Shown: one piece after another, positions 1-11,341 of the stretch
Numbering within the stretch: position 1 is the stretch's first letter
Layout of the letters: each line of letters opens with the position of its first letter
Source of the DNA: Undibacterium sp. KW1
Lineage (GTDB): Bacteria > Pseudomonadota > Gammaproteobacteria > Burkholderiales > Burkholderiaceae_D
DNA length: 64,000 nt
Reading direction: 5' to 3'
NCBI RefSeq assembly: GCF_009937955.1
Contig: NZ_AP018439.1
Span: 5,332,001 to 5,396,000 of the forward strand
The notes under the pieces: generated by a model
What the model saw: only the letters and a program-made list of their open reading frames with translations
Database searches by the model: none
What the model was told of the DNA's origin: nothing
Translations under genes and position numbers: made by a program

Positions 1-151
1 ACTCATGCTCCGCCCACTGCGACTTCGGAATAATCTGCCTGTTCACTGCCACCGCAATCGCCTGCTGTGACAGATTCAATTCAGCAATCAAATCTGCCAG
101 CAGCATGCTCGCTAGTTGCCGCTTCTCTCCATTGAGCTGTATCTCTACCAT
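1..151 (-). CDS. thiS: ThiS sulfur carrier protein (N-terminal part, cut by window edge)
   Basis: Small ubiquitin-like sulfur carrier used by ThiG to build the thiazole half of thiamine in the cytoplasm. Only the first 50 residues are inside the window; they begin MVEIQLNGEKRQL and continue with an ALADLI-like helix and an AVAVNRQIIP strand. This matches the usual ThiS start and its 'vAvAvN..ivpr..w' segment. The C-terminal GlyGly needed for thiocarboxylation lies outside the window. The ATG starts two bases after the thiC stop, so the gene is very probably cotranscribed and translationally linked with thiC under the TPP riboswitch. No other small family fits as well. Confidence 0.85.
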   Translation of the reverse strand, partial: MVEIQLNGEKRQLASMLLADLIAELNLSQQAIAVAVNRQIIPKSQWAEHE

Positions 152-153
152 GG

Positions 154-2242
<2,089 letters not shown>

Positions 2243-2320
2243 ATTTTTTCTTCGGGTTCCAGAAATAAATCCAGAACCGCGACGACGGCAGATTATACGA
2301 CTTTTTTAAACTCAGGTGCT

Positions 2321-4450
2321 TTATTTGATGGCGCTGGCCAGTTCTTCATCAGATACCGTTGCCGACGCAGCAGGATTGCCTTCTGGCAGTTTTACCGGTC
2401 CATGCACCTCTATCAACTCGACCATGCCAGCCTTGATCGCAGCCGACAGATCATGATCGAGTACGGGCAAGGCTTCTTCATAGGCGATCAATAATCTGCT
2501 GACACCATAGGCGCGGTTGCGGCCATTGAGCTTACCCAGATATAAGGCCATGTCGGCAATTTGCAGGGCTTTTTCCCAACTGCAGATGGCTTCTGGCAAA
2601 CCGGAAAATGGCAGGCTGATGAAACCGGCAGTCAGGGTGACAGGAACACTGGCACCATCAGCCTGAATGTCTTCTTCACCTATGCTGCGCAAGATGCGTT
2701 CAACCAGTCCCTTGAGTTGTGCGGGATTGGAACGTGGTGAATAAATCAGGAATTCTTCACCACCCCAGCGCAACACCATGTCACTGTCACGCACGGTACT
2801 GCGTAAGCGGCGTGCCACTTCTATCAATACCGCGTCGCCAGTGGCATGACCAAAGCTGTCATTGATATTCTTGAAGTGGTCGATGTCCATGAGTATCAGG
2901 CAGTCAGGATTATCAAGCGCATCTTCACGCCTTTCACCTTCAGGCAAGATGGCCCTGCCCTTCATCATATCGACAAAAGAGCGGCGGTTATACAAACCTG
3001 TGAGGGGATCACGCACCGCATGGAATTCGAGTTGCTCATTGACTTCACGCAGTTTTTCATTGGTCTTGCGAACTCGCCGGTACAGGAAGAAAACCACCAT
3101 CCCCGCCATCACCATGATGACTGCAGCCAACATCAGCACCAGTTGTTGCAACTGACGGTTTTTGATATCGGCATCCTTGAGCTGGTTTTCACGCGCCAGC
3201 AATTCAATTTGTTTTTGCCTTTGCTGGGCATTGAATTGCTCTTGCAAAGTGGCTACGGCACGTGCCCGGTCAGAGCGGAATAATTCATCGCTGAGTTTTT
3301 GCTGCTCGCGCACCGTCGCCAGCGCCTCTTTATACATATCGGCGGCTTCATACATATTGCCGATTTCACTGAGCAGGTTTTCCACATCCGACTTGGAGCC
3401 GGTTTCCATGAAAAACTTCTTGGCTTCATTGATGTAGCCTATGCCCTGGGCGAATTTCTTTTGCCCTGCCAGTGCAAACCCGATATTTGCCTTGGCAATA
3501 GCGATCGCAAAAGGATCATTCACGGCCTGGGCTTTTTCCAGTGAGAACCTGGCGGCGCGTTCAGCCTCAGTAAATTTGCGCACATGCAGGTAATAATCGG
3601 CAATATTGCCGAGTGCTGTGGCGGCTACGGCAGGCATGCCGGCATCGGTGGCTATCTGCAAGACGGTCTTGTAGGCCTCGAGTGCTTCATCATGACGCCC
3701 CAGGTCTATCAGGGCCAGGCCACGTGTCATTTGCAGCGAAGAAGTGATTTTGGGCGAGTCTATGCCGGGCAACATTGCCAGGGCCTCATTGGTGGTTTCC
3801 AGCGCCTTCTCTGCATTATGCATATTCAGGTAGAGTCTGGCAATGGATTCCATGCGGTACAGTTTGGCCTGGGCACTGCGGCGCGGTATCTGGTCAGCCA
3901 GCTTCAGTGCTTCAAGAAAATAAGGCAGGGATTTATCAAAATTGCCTATCGCCAGTTGCACCATGCCAAAGGCGATATTCAGGCGCATCTGCACTTCAGC
4001 ATTTTTTGAATCACGCAGGCTTTGCTGTATATCATTGAGCTTCACCAGCGCCATGGCGAATTTGCCCTGATCCAGCATCTGAAAGGCTTCGCCTATCAGC
4101 GCCATATTGATCATGTCATTGTCTTTTTGTGCCCTTGCCAGTTGCAGCAACTCTGCGTTGGCGGCATCAGCCTCCTTGATTTTGCCTGCGTCATACAAGA
4201 TACCTATCAATGTCTTCAAGACTTCGGCACGCAAGGCGTAATTGGCATCTTTGCCCAATTTGTCCTTGTATTCCTGCAACTGTTTAAGGGCTGCAGTATT
4301 GTCGCGATCAGATAAAGAATGTATTGCTTCTATCTCAGAAAAATCAGGCCTGGTCTGGGCATATGCAGTACTGTTCATGCATAGCAAGGCAATAACCAGC
4401 AAACCCGGCATCAGCCTGGTTTGCCATTTAGGTAGTTGAAGCTGCGACAT
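2321..4450 (-). CDS. TPR-repeat membrane diguanylate cyclase (GGDEF)
   Basis: Predicted c-di-GMP synthase of 709 residues. It has a signal peptide (MSQLQLPKWQ... ending AYA-Q), a long periplasmic tetratricopeptide array (about residues 35-400), a short coiled coil, one membrane helix (about 433-457) and a cytoplasmic GGDEF domain. The active-site motif is GGEEF at about 563-567, and an RxxD inhibitory site (RDSD) lies five residues before it, so product feedback is likely. The start at 4450 has a GAGG site six bases upstream; an ATG at 4462 is also possible. It is last in an operon-like row behind the hybrid kinase, 70 bases away. The TPR array suggests a protein or peptide input in the periplasm; its ligand cannot be told. 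Confidence 0.9.
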   Translation of the reverse strand: MSQLQLPKWQTRLMPGLLVIALLCMNSTAYAQTRPDFSEIEAIHSLSDRDNTAALKQLQEYKDKLGKDANYALRAEVLKTLIGILYDAGKIKEADAANAELLQLARAQKDNDMINMALIGEAFQMLDQGKFAMALVKLNDIQQSLRDSKNAEVQMRLNIAFGMVQLAIGNFDKSLPYFLEALKLADQIPRRSAQAKLYRMESIARLYLNMHNAEKALETTNEALAMLPGIDSPKITSSLQMTRGLALIDLGRHDEALEAYKTVLQIATDAGMPAVAATALGNIADYYLHVRKFTEAERAARFSLEKAQAVNDPFAIAIAKANIGFALAGQKKFAQGIGYINEAKKFFMETGSKSDVENLLSEIGNMYEAADMYKEALATVREQQKLSDELFRSDRARAVATLQEQFNAQQRQKQIELLARENQLKDADIKNRQLQQLVLMLAAVIMVMAGMVVFFLYRRVRKTNEKLREVNEQLEFHAVRDPLTGLYNRRSFVDMMKGRAILPEGERREDALDNPDCLILMDIDHFKNINDSFGHATGDAVLIEVARRLRSTVRDSDMVLRWGGEEFLIYSPRSNPAQLKGLVERILRSIGEEDIQADGASVPVTLTAGFISLPFSGLPEAICSWEKALQIADMALYLGKLNGRNRAYGVSRLLIAYEEALPVLDHDLSAAIKAGMVELIEVHGPVKLPEGNPAASATVSDEELASAIK

Positions 4451-4520
4451 GCAAGCCCTCATTGTTCTGTCCGTATCTCTGTTCAATTTTTTATCAGGCT
4501 GGCGCTATTCTGCCCCGCTT

Positions 4521-7500
4521 TTATTTACCTGTCTGGTCCAGGAATACGCTGCCCACTTGCGACAATATTTCATCTTCGAGTTGCTGCGCCGGTATAGGTT
4601 TGCTCAGGTAAAAACCTTGCAGGATATCGCAGGACTGGGTGCGTAAAAACTCCAGTTGTTCGCGGGTTTCTACCCCTTCTGCCACCACTTCCAGCCTAAG
4701 GCTATGTGCCAGCGCGATGATGCCGGTGACGATGGCGGCATCGTCGGCGTCACCAGGAACGTCACGCACGAAGGACCTGTCTATCTTGATGATATCCACT
4801 GGGAAGCGTTTAAGATAAGACAAAGATGAATAGCCAGTGCCAAAGTCATCAATGGTCAGCCTGACGCCCAGGCTGCGCAAGCGGTCCAGTATCGCCAGGG
4901 TATCCTGTGCATGTTCCATCAGCGTGCTTTCGGTGATTTCCAGTTCCAGCATTTTCGCTGGCAGGCCGGTATCAAACAAGACCTGCTCCACAGTATTGGC
5001 AAAATCTTTTTGCAGTAACTGGCTGACAGACAGGTTCACGGCAACCCGCAGATGCCCCATGCCCTTGTCCATCCAGTTGCGCATCTGGGCGCAGGCGGTA
5101 CGCAGCACCCATTCGCCAAGTGCAATGATGAGACCGGTTTCTTCTGCCATGGGGATAAATTCCAATGGCGACACCATGCCACGGGTAGGATGGAACCAGC
5201 GCACCAGTGCCTCGGCACCGATGATTTCACCATTATCCATGCGTGCCTGGGGCTGGTAAAACACCGCCAGCTCATTACGCTCCAATGCGCGGCGCAGGTC
5301 GTTCTCCAGACGTACCCGTTCAGAAATCGAATGTTCCATCGCTGCTTCAAAAAACTGGAAGTCAGTATTGGTTTTCTTGGCGCGGTACATGGCTGTGTCT
5401 GCATGTTTGACCAGGGTGCCTACGTCCATGCCATCGCTGGGATAGACAGAAATGCCGATGCTGGCGGTCACAAAAATATCATGGCTATCAATCTGGAAAG
5501 GCTTGGCCAGGGTGCGGCAAATATTTTGCGCCGCCGATGCGGCAGCAGCAGGGTCGGCCAGTTCACTGAGTATCACCGTGAACTCATCACCACCCAGGCG
5601 TGCCACGCAATCGGCATTGCGCACACTGCGGCGTATGCGCTGGGCCACGGCAATCAGCAGGCGGTCACCGACATCGTGGCCGAGCGTATCATTGACGTTC
5701 TTGAATCTGTCCAGGTCAAGGAAAAGTATTGCCACCGACTCGACATTTTCCTTGGCCATGGCCAACCTGCGACCGAGTTGATCGAGGAACTGCGTGCGGT
5801 TGGGCAAGCCAGTCAGCACATCGTTGAAGGCAAGGTGACGTATGCGTTTTTCTGCCTGGTTGGCTTCTATGATGCGGCGCACACGTTGCGACAATACGGC
5901 GAAATGGATAGGCTTGGGGATATAGTCGCAGGCACCGGCAGCAAAGGCTCTCTCCACCGAAGTATTGTCTTCCAGCGCAGTAATCATCAACACCGGTATG
6001 CTGCGGCCACGCGGCATTTCCTGTATCAGGCTGCAGGCGGTAAAACCGTCCATGACAGGCATGACGGCATCCATGAGAATAACGTCAGGACGCATGCGCT
6101 TGAGCATCAGCAAGGCTTGCGAGCCATCTGCCGCCTCTTCAACCTTGAAACCATCTCTTTGCAGGGTATGACGCAGCGTGCTGCGGGTGCTGCGGTCATC
6201 ATCGACCACGAGCACTTTGGCAACATGTCGGCCGGGGCTGACTACTTCATGGCCTTCCAGGAATACCTCATTGCTCAGTTCATACGCCACTGCTTCGTAA
6301 GCCTGATGCAGGCTGCTCAGCAGCGGCGAGATTTCTGACAAATGTCTTTCCAGCGCCAGTTGTTCAACTTCCTTGGCAAACTGCAAAAGATTGCTGGCCC
6401 CCAGGTTACCACTGCTGCCTTTGATGGAATGTGCCATGGCGCGTACCATTTCAGCATCGCCTTGCTGCAAGCCCTGGTTCAATTGTTCCAGATAGACAGG
6501 TGTATCTTCCAGGAACAGGGATACTGTCTGCTGCAAACCTGGCCCCAGGATATCGCGCAACTTGTCAAACACCGCGCGGTCAAGTGGCTGACCATCAAGC
6601 GGCTGCAATTGTCCACCTGACGGCAAGGCACGTCCTGCCGCGCCGCCACGGGTAAGCCAGCGTTCCAGCTTCTGACGCAACTCCACCAGGGTGATAGGTT
6701 TGGCCAGATAATCATCCATGCCTATCGCCAGACATTTTTCTGCATCGCCACGCTGGGTATTGGCCGTCATCGCCACGATAGGTGTGCGCCTGCCCAGACC
6801 ATCTTCATAACTGCGTATCCTGACGGTGGCTTCATAACCATCCATTTCCGGCATGCTGCAATCCATGAGTATCAGGTCATAGCGGTTGCGGCGTGCCGCT
6901 TCGACTGCTTCCTTGCCATTTCCGGCAAATTCGCAATGGCAGGCGGACAGTGACAGCATGCCCGCCGCCACCATCTGGTTGGTGCGATTATCTTCAACCA
7001 CCAGCACGCGCCACTCCACCTGGCCACCCTGTGCAGGGTGACGCGCCACTTCCATGTCCCTGGCTGGCATGGGTACAGGTGGCCTGACTATATTTGCCGT
7101 GGCTGGTGACTGCGATTGGCTTTCAGTCAGCAACAAATGCCGCAAGGCTTGCAACATTTTTTCTATATGCACTGGCTTGCTCAGGCAGATTTCTGCTGCC
7201 GTGGAGTTGGTATCTCCCGCACAGCCATTCCTGTCCAGTGCCAGAGTGTGGATGCCGCTATAACGATGATCGTTGCGCAGACGGCGCGCGAGTTCCACGC
7301 CGTCATCATCCGTGCTGCCGACATCCATAATGACCAGGGAATGAGGGGCACCTTCTTTGGCGGCCCTGTCCAGTAAACTCAGGGCCTGCATGCCACTGGC
7401 TACTGCATGACATGCCATGCCATGACGGGAAAGTTGCTGCAGCAAAAAGCTGCGCACGATCTCACTGGGATCAACGATGAGTATGCGCTCGCCCTGCAAG

Positions 7501-9074
7501 TCGGTGCTGGCCAGGGCTGGCCTGTCAGTGTTGCTGATGCTACCGGTGTTAATAGTGCTGCTGGCCCTGCATTGCATGCTGAAGTAAAAATTGCTGCCTT
7601 GCCCCGGTACGCTGCTGACGCCGATTTCACCATGCAGAAGTGCCACCAGTTGTTTGCAGATAGCCAGGCCCAGGCCGGTTCCACCATATTTGCGTGTCGT
7701 TGAGCGGTCAGCCTGGGCGAAGGATTCAAACACATTGGCGACAGCATCAGCCAACATCCCTATACCGGTATCGCTGACATCAAAACGCAAGCTCATCGGT
7801 GCAGCCGGATCTGCCTGGTCGTGGTACTGGCTCAATACCACCCGCACCGCTATTTCACCATGCTCGGTAAATTTGACAGCATTACCTATGAGGTTGAGGA
7901 GTATCTGGCGCAAACGCAAGGGATCGCTCTTGATGCGCAGAGGAACATCATCGGCGACCAGGTAGGCCAGTTCCAGACCCTTTTGCTGGGCAGACTTGGA
8001 CAACAACTCCAGCACCTCAGCCACCAGTTTATTCAAATCAAATTCGATTTCTTCGACCTCGACCTTGCCCGCTTCCATCTTGGAAAAATCCAGGATGTCA
8101 TTGATGAGCTCGATCAGGGACTGGGAAGAATTCCAGGCCACATCCACGCATTCGCGCTGGCTGCGGGTAAGGCGCATTTCCTTGAGCATGTCGAGCATGC
8201 CAACCACGCCATTCAAAGGGGTGCGCACTTCATGGCTGACGGTGGCAGCAAATTGTGCCTTCATGACGGCGGTATGCAGGGCCTGGTCACGTGATTGCTT
8301 GAGTTCAGCTTCACGCTCTTCCAGCACTGCCATCATCTGGTTGAAGGCATGCGCCATTTCCATGATGTCTTTTGAGCCTTGCGGTGTCGCGCGCATGCCG
8401 GACTCGCCGGATTCTGCCCTGCCCATGAGAACAGACAAATGGTTCAGCGGGCGTATCATCTGCCGCGACATCAGGCGTATCACGGCCAGCAGGATCAGGG
8501 CAAATGAGAACGTGATGGCGAGGTTGCCGAGCAGCAGCGACGACACCAGTTTATCCAGCGTGGTCTTGCCGACCACTACGTGTACATAACCCAGTAATTG
8601 TGGCTTGCTCTCCTGCACTTCAAAAGGCGAGGCTTCTGCCTCACCGGCAAATACCGGGGCGCTGAAACGCCAGTCCTGCTCACTTTCCTGTTCCAGTCTG
8701 GCACTCGACAATGGCCCGGCCGGTTGCGTCTGTAAAGGCGGCAAGACAACGCCAGGTTTGCTTTGTGACAGCAAGACCTTATGCTCTGCATTGGCGATTT
8801 CTACCTGTAGGACATCAGGAAAAGCCAGGGTGGTCGTCACCACTTCCCTGGCATTATCGGCAGAGTGATACAACAGGGCCAGGCGGCTTTGACGTGCCAG
8901 GTTTTCTGCCACTTGCTGACCCTGCACAACAAAGTAAGCGCGCATGCGATGGCTGGCCTGCCATGAATTCATGATGGAAGAAAACAATGCCAGCACCAGG
9001 ATAGCAGCCGTGATGATCACCGTTAGCTGGAGACTGAAACCTGTGCGGCGAAAGTAATTTCTGAAAAACTTCAT
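4521..9074 (-). CDS. Giant hybrid histidine kinase with receivers, Hpt, GGDEF and EAL domains
   Basis: One 1517-residue polypeptide carrying a whole phosphorelay plus both c-di-GMP enzymes. In order: membrane helix (about 14-34), periplasmic sensor, second helix (about 180-205), HAMP, HisKA with the phospho-acceptor His281 (SHEVRTPLNG), HATPase (about 385-500), receiver 1 (Asp584), receiver 2 (Asp738), Hpt (His882 in AHSIKGSSGN), receiver 3 (Asp1002), GGDEF at 1161-1165 with an RNAD I-site five residues before it, and EAL (1288-1290) with DDFGTG, ITES and EGVE catalytic motifs. Receiver 1 has VDP where two acidic residues are usual, so it may be weak. Both output domains look competent, so the net direction of c-di-GMP change cannot be read from sequence. 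An exported binding protein is encoded just upstream and a second cyclase just downstream. Confidence 0.93.
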   Translation of the reverse strand: MKFFRNYFRRTGFSLQLTVIITAAILVLALFSSIMNSWQASHRMRAYFVVQGQQVAENLARQSRLALLYHSADNAREVVTTTLAFPDVLQVEIANAEHKVLLSQSKPGVVLPPLQTQPAGPLSSARLEQESEQDWRFSAPVFAGEAEASPFEVQESKPQLLGYVHVVVGKTTLDKLVSSLLLGNLAITFSFALILLAVIRLMSRQMIRPLNHLSVLMGRAESGESGMRATPQGSKDIMEMAHAFNQMMAVLEEREAELKQSRDQALHTAVMKAQFAATVSHEVRTPLNGVVGMLDMLKEMRLTRSQRECVDVAWNSSQSLIELINDILDFSKMEAGKVEVEEIEFDLNKLVAEVLELLSKSAQQKGLELAYLVADDVPLRIKSDPLRLRQILLNLIGNAVKFTEHGEIAVRVVLSQYHDQADPAAPMSLRFDVSDTGIGMLADAVANVFESFAQADRSTTRKYGGTGLGLAICKQLVALLHGEIGVSSVPGQGSNFYFSMQCRASSTINTGSISNTDRPALASTDLQGERILIVDPSEIVRSFLLQQLSRHGMACHAVASGMQALSLLDRAAKEGAPHSLVIMDVGSTDDDGVELARRLRNDHRYSGIHTLALDRNGCAGDTNSTAAEICLSKPVHIEKMLQALRHLLLTESQSQSPATANIVRPPVPMPARDMEVARHPAQGGQVEWRVLVVEDNRTNQMVAAGMLSLSACHCEFAGNGKEAVEAARRNRYDLILMDCSMPEMDGYEATVRIRSYEDGLGRRTPIVAMTANTQRGDAEKCLAIGMDDYLAKPITLVELRQKLERWLTRGGAAGRALPSGGQLQPLDGQPLDRAVFDKLRDILGPGLQQTVSLFLEDTPVYLEQLNQGLQQGDAEMVRAMAHSIKGSSGNLGASNLLQFAKEVEQLALERHLSEISPLLSSLHQAYEAVAYELSNEVFLEGHEVVSPGRHVAKVLVVDDDRSTRSTLRHTLQRDGFKVEEAADGSQALLMLKRMRPDVILMDAVMPVMDGFTACSLIQEMPRGRSIPVLMITALEDNTSVERAFAAGACDYIPKPIHFAVLSQRVRRIIEANQAEKRIRHLAFNDVLTGLPNRTQFLDQLGRRLAMAKENVESVAILFLDLDRFKNVNDTLGHDVGDRLLIAVAQRIRRSVRNADCVARLGGDEFTVILSELADPAAAASAAQNICRTLAKPFQIDSHDIFVTASIGISVYPSDGMDVGTLVKHADTAMYRAKKTNTDFQFFEAAMEHSISERVRLENDLRRALERNELAVFYQPQARMDNGEIIGAEALVRWFHPTRGMVSPLEFIPMAEETGLIIALGEWVLRTACAQMRNWMDKGMGHLRVAVNLSVSQLLQKDFANTVEQVLFDTGLPAKMLELEITESTLMEHAQDTLAILDRLRSLGVRLTIDDFGTGYSSLSYLKRFPVDIIKIDRSFVRDVPGDADDAAIVTGIIALAHSLRLEVVAEGVETREQLEFLRTQSCDILQGFYLSKPIPAQQLEDEILSQVGSVFLDQTGK

Positions 9075-9271
9075 ACTTGAACCAAATTACTTGTGGCCAT
9101 CCACCGTCAGGCATCGCTGGTGAACAACACTTTGTCTCAGAATATTCAAGATCATGGCAGCATTCTCACGGATGCATGGCATGCTTGGCTCTTTCACTTC
9201 TCTTCGTTTTTATTATTCTTTACATCGCAGCAGCATGGCAGACAGCCTGCAATGGCAATCAATTACAACAC

Positions 9272-10450
9272 TCAAGGCTCAGGGAAGATAGAGTCAAAAC
9301 TTCTCTGGCTTTGATAATCAATGTTCAAACCTATATGGCTGGCTGTACGCAAATTCACTGCCACCAGGACCTCACGCAGCAAGGACACGCCAGACTTGCG
9401 GCCATCTCCGCTCACGGCACTATGGGCTGCCATGGCCAGGCTGTGTCCCAGCTCCAGATTATTCGGATAGAGCGCAAACAGTGCTCCTTTTTTTGCGTGC
9501 AGAAAACTGCTGGAAAAGAAGGGGATGCCACGGTTCCAGGATTCACGCAAGACCAGCGGCAAGATACTACCCTCTTCCACCGTGGTTGAATCTTGTGGCA
9601 GCCACAAGGCGTCGCGCCGGTCCGCGCTGGCAAAGGCCATTTCATACTGATGGGCGGCACCAGCGAGGTCTTTGGCTTCATAGGTTACCAGCTCCAGCCC
9701 CTGCTGCCTGGCTGCTTCGCGCGCCAGTTTGATCAGTGACTCATTGTTTTTGGGGTCATACACGACAATGACTCTTTTGACGCCTGGCAGCAGGCTTTTG
9801 AGGCGGGTAAACAACAAGGCAGGATCGGGCATAAGACTGACGCCTGTCATGCTGCGGCTTTCGCTTTCAGGAATGTTCAGCACACCACCAACGACCACGG
9901 CAATCTCGCGGTCCAGGCCACTGGCCAGCTTGACTCCCTGACGGCCAAGGGCGATGACGACCCTGACACCATTGCGTTTCAATTGCGCATTCAGGTCAGC
10001 GGTTTCCAGCTTGGCGCTTATCGGCACGCTGATCACCGGCATGCGTGACTTGCTTTCTATGCCTTCGATGATTTTGGCAAAAATACTGCGGTAAGGTTCA
10101 CCCATGTCAGGATACAGTACCGCCAGGCTGCCCCCGGTACTAACCTCAGGGCGGCGGCCCTGAGTAGCGGCATCTGCAAAGACCAGATGCTCGCCATAGC
10201 GGTAACCCATGCGCAAATCCTGGGCCATTGCAGGAGTCTGCACTTGCAACACCTGGTTTTGCAGCATGGCCAGGTCTTGCCTGAGCATGGGCTGCTGAGC
10301 CATGGCAGGGGAAACGAGCAAAAACAATATGCACAGGACGAGATTGAAAAACTGGCAGGCGTGCTTAAGCAAGCCAGCTTTCGCATCAGTCTTTTGACCG
10401 AGGCGGCAAGCATGGATATCAGAAAAATAAGAACAGCCTTTTTCCAGCAT
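9272..10450 (-). CDS. ABC-type periplasmic substrate-binding protein (PF04392-like)
   Basis: Exported protein of up to 392 residues resembling the 'ABC_sub_bind' family of periplasmic-binding-fold proteins: a first lobe with LAVLYPDMGEPYRSIF and VVIALGRQG, then a second lobe with VKRVIVVYDPKNNESLIK and a DALWLPQDSTTV segment. The hydrophobic stretch LVLCILFLLVSPAMA-QQ is a signal peptide, but the ATG start leaves an unusually long 35-residue lead; a downstream TTG/CTG start is possible. No permease or ATPase gene is beside it. It sits 197 bases upstream of the giant hybrid kinase on the same strand. It may therefore deliver a ligand signal to the kinase rather than feed a transporter (inference). 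Confidence 0.75.
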   Translation of the reverse strand: MLEKGCSYFSDIHACRLGQKTDAKAGLLKHACQFFNLVLCILFLLVSPAMAQQPMLRQDLAMLQNQVLQVQTPAMAQDLRMGYRYGEHLVFADAATQGRRPEVSTGGSLAVLYPDMGEPYRSIFAKIIEGIESKSRMPVISVPISAKLETADLNAQLKRNGVRVVIALGRQGVKLASGLDREIAVVVGGVLNIPESESRSMTGVSLMPDPALLFTRLKSLLPGVKRVIVVYDPKNNESLIKLAREAARQQGLELVTYEAKDLAGAAHQYEMAFASADRRDALWLPQDSTTVEEGSILPLVLRESWNRGIPFFSSSFLHAKKGALFALYPNNLELGHSLAMAAHSAVSGDGRKSGVSLLREVLVAVNLRTASHIGLNIDYQSQRSFDSIFPEP

Positions 10451-10674
10451 CTAAAGTTTTATTCCTTATCTTATTCTCAACACAGTTTCGTCCTGCTTTT
10501 GCGGCGCTTGCCGCTCCTGCCGTTATTACTATTCTTACTCCTGCCATTATTCCTGCCGCCATTGCTGCTGTTTTTTTACAAACAAACTATCAGGCTGCTA
10601 CAGCCATACCAAGAATCAGCCATCAACATTAACAGATTTACGCACGCCCCCATATCGAAATTGATGCGCCTGCT
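10451..10674. other. Non-coding stretch
   Basis: Lies between the binding-protein gene and the receptor remnant. It is T/C-rich on the plus strand with a CTGCCGTTATT-like tandem flavour around 10510-10570. I see no convincing gene, hairpin terminator or promoter here beyond the likely promoter region of the leftward operon. Confidence 0.4.
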
Positions 10675-11117
10675 TTATTCACCCGACAAGCGGTCAGATG
10701 TCACTGCAAAGTGATCATCGGTATTCCTATAATTTATAGCCAAATTGCAAAAAGACCGAACGCCCGCCCTTGGGAAATTTCCTGACTCTCTCTGATGGTC
10801 TGCGATATGGTTGATTTGGGTATTCACTCTCCATCCTGATCCAGGCCACCAACCCTCTCTCAACTGGTAGCGCCGCTTACCTCTATATCAGCAGCAGTAA
10901 TCACTATCGCTACGGCAGTTGCATGGCGCAAAGGAAGGGCAGAACCTGTGGCAACGCTGATGACAGACTTGTCGCCGGATTTGTCACCGGATTTGTCAAC
11001 ATAGGCCAGCACCAGGGCTTCTTCTGTATTTGGTTTATCAGCCCTGGCGGGCTGAAACAGGACTATCAGCAGAAAGACAAAATTCATGGCACTTATCGTA
11101 TTGATCAGACTTCTCAT
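10675..11117 (-). pseudogene. Remnant of a TonB-dependent receptor gene
   Basis: Two pieces of one receptor abut in different frames. The first (11117 to 10860) starts with a good GGGGA site and a signal peptide (MRSLINTISAMNFVFLLI, ending in ARA-D). It then gives SVISVATGSALPLRHATAVA followed by IVITAADIEVSGAT, the classic start of the plug domain. It stops at 10860. The second (about 10863 to 10675) reads GWRVNTQINHIADHQRESGN and then LAINYRN, like the strand pairs near the C-terminus of such barrels. A functional receptor is usually 600-800 residues, so most of the plug and barrel are missing and the frame is shifted at the join. Three near-identical 12-base units (DKSG repeats) lie near 10967-11000. 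The C-terminal assignment is less certain than the N-terminal one. Confidence 0.65.
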
Positions 11118-11341
11118 GATGTCCCCAGGGGTTTTCAAACATCTTAATCCAATCTTTCCGGCAACAACAAGCCAGATGCATGGTGGCAACATGGCATTTG
11201 TCGCTTTGCTGTCCACAAGTGACGAGATTTAAAATATTTATTGTCTTTAAGATATTTTATTATTGCTATCCGCAGGAAAAACCGCCTTCTGCACTTTCCT
11301 CATTTATAATCAAAGGTTTAGCAATCACCGCAGATCATATT

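Noticed and set aside
5052..6338. Plus-strand open frame of about 428 codons inside the giant kinase gene
   Set aside because: Antisense to well-defined REC3/GGDEF coding sequence; no family resemblance or ribosome site.
10187..10714. 175-codon plus-strand frame with a Leu/Pro-rich stretch
   Set aside because: Partly antisense to the binding-protein gene and partly low-complexity non-coding DNA.
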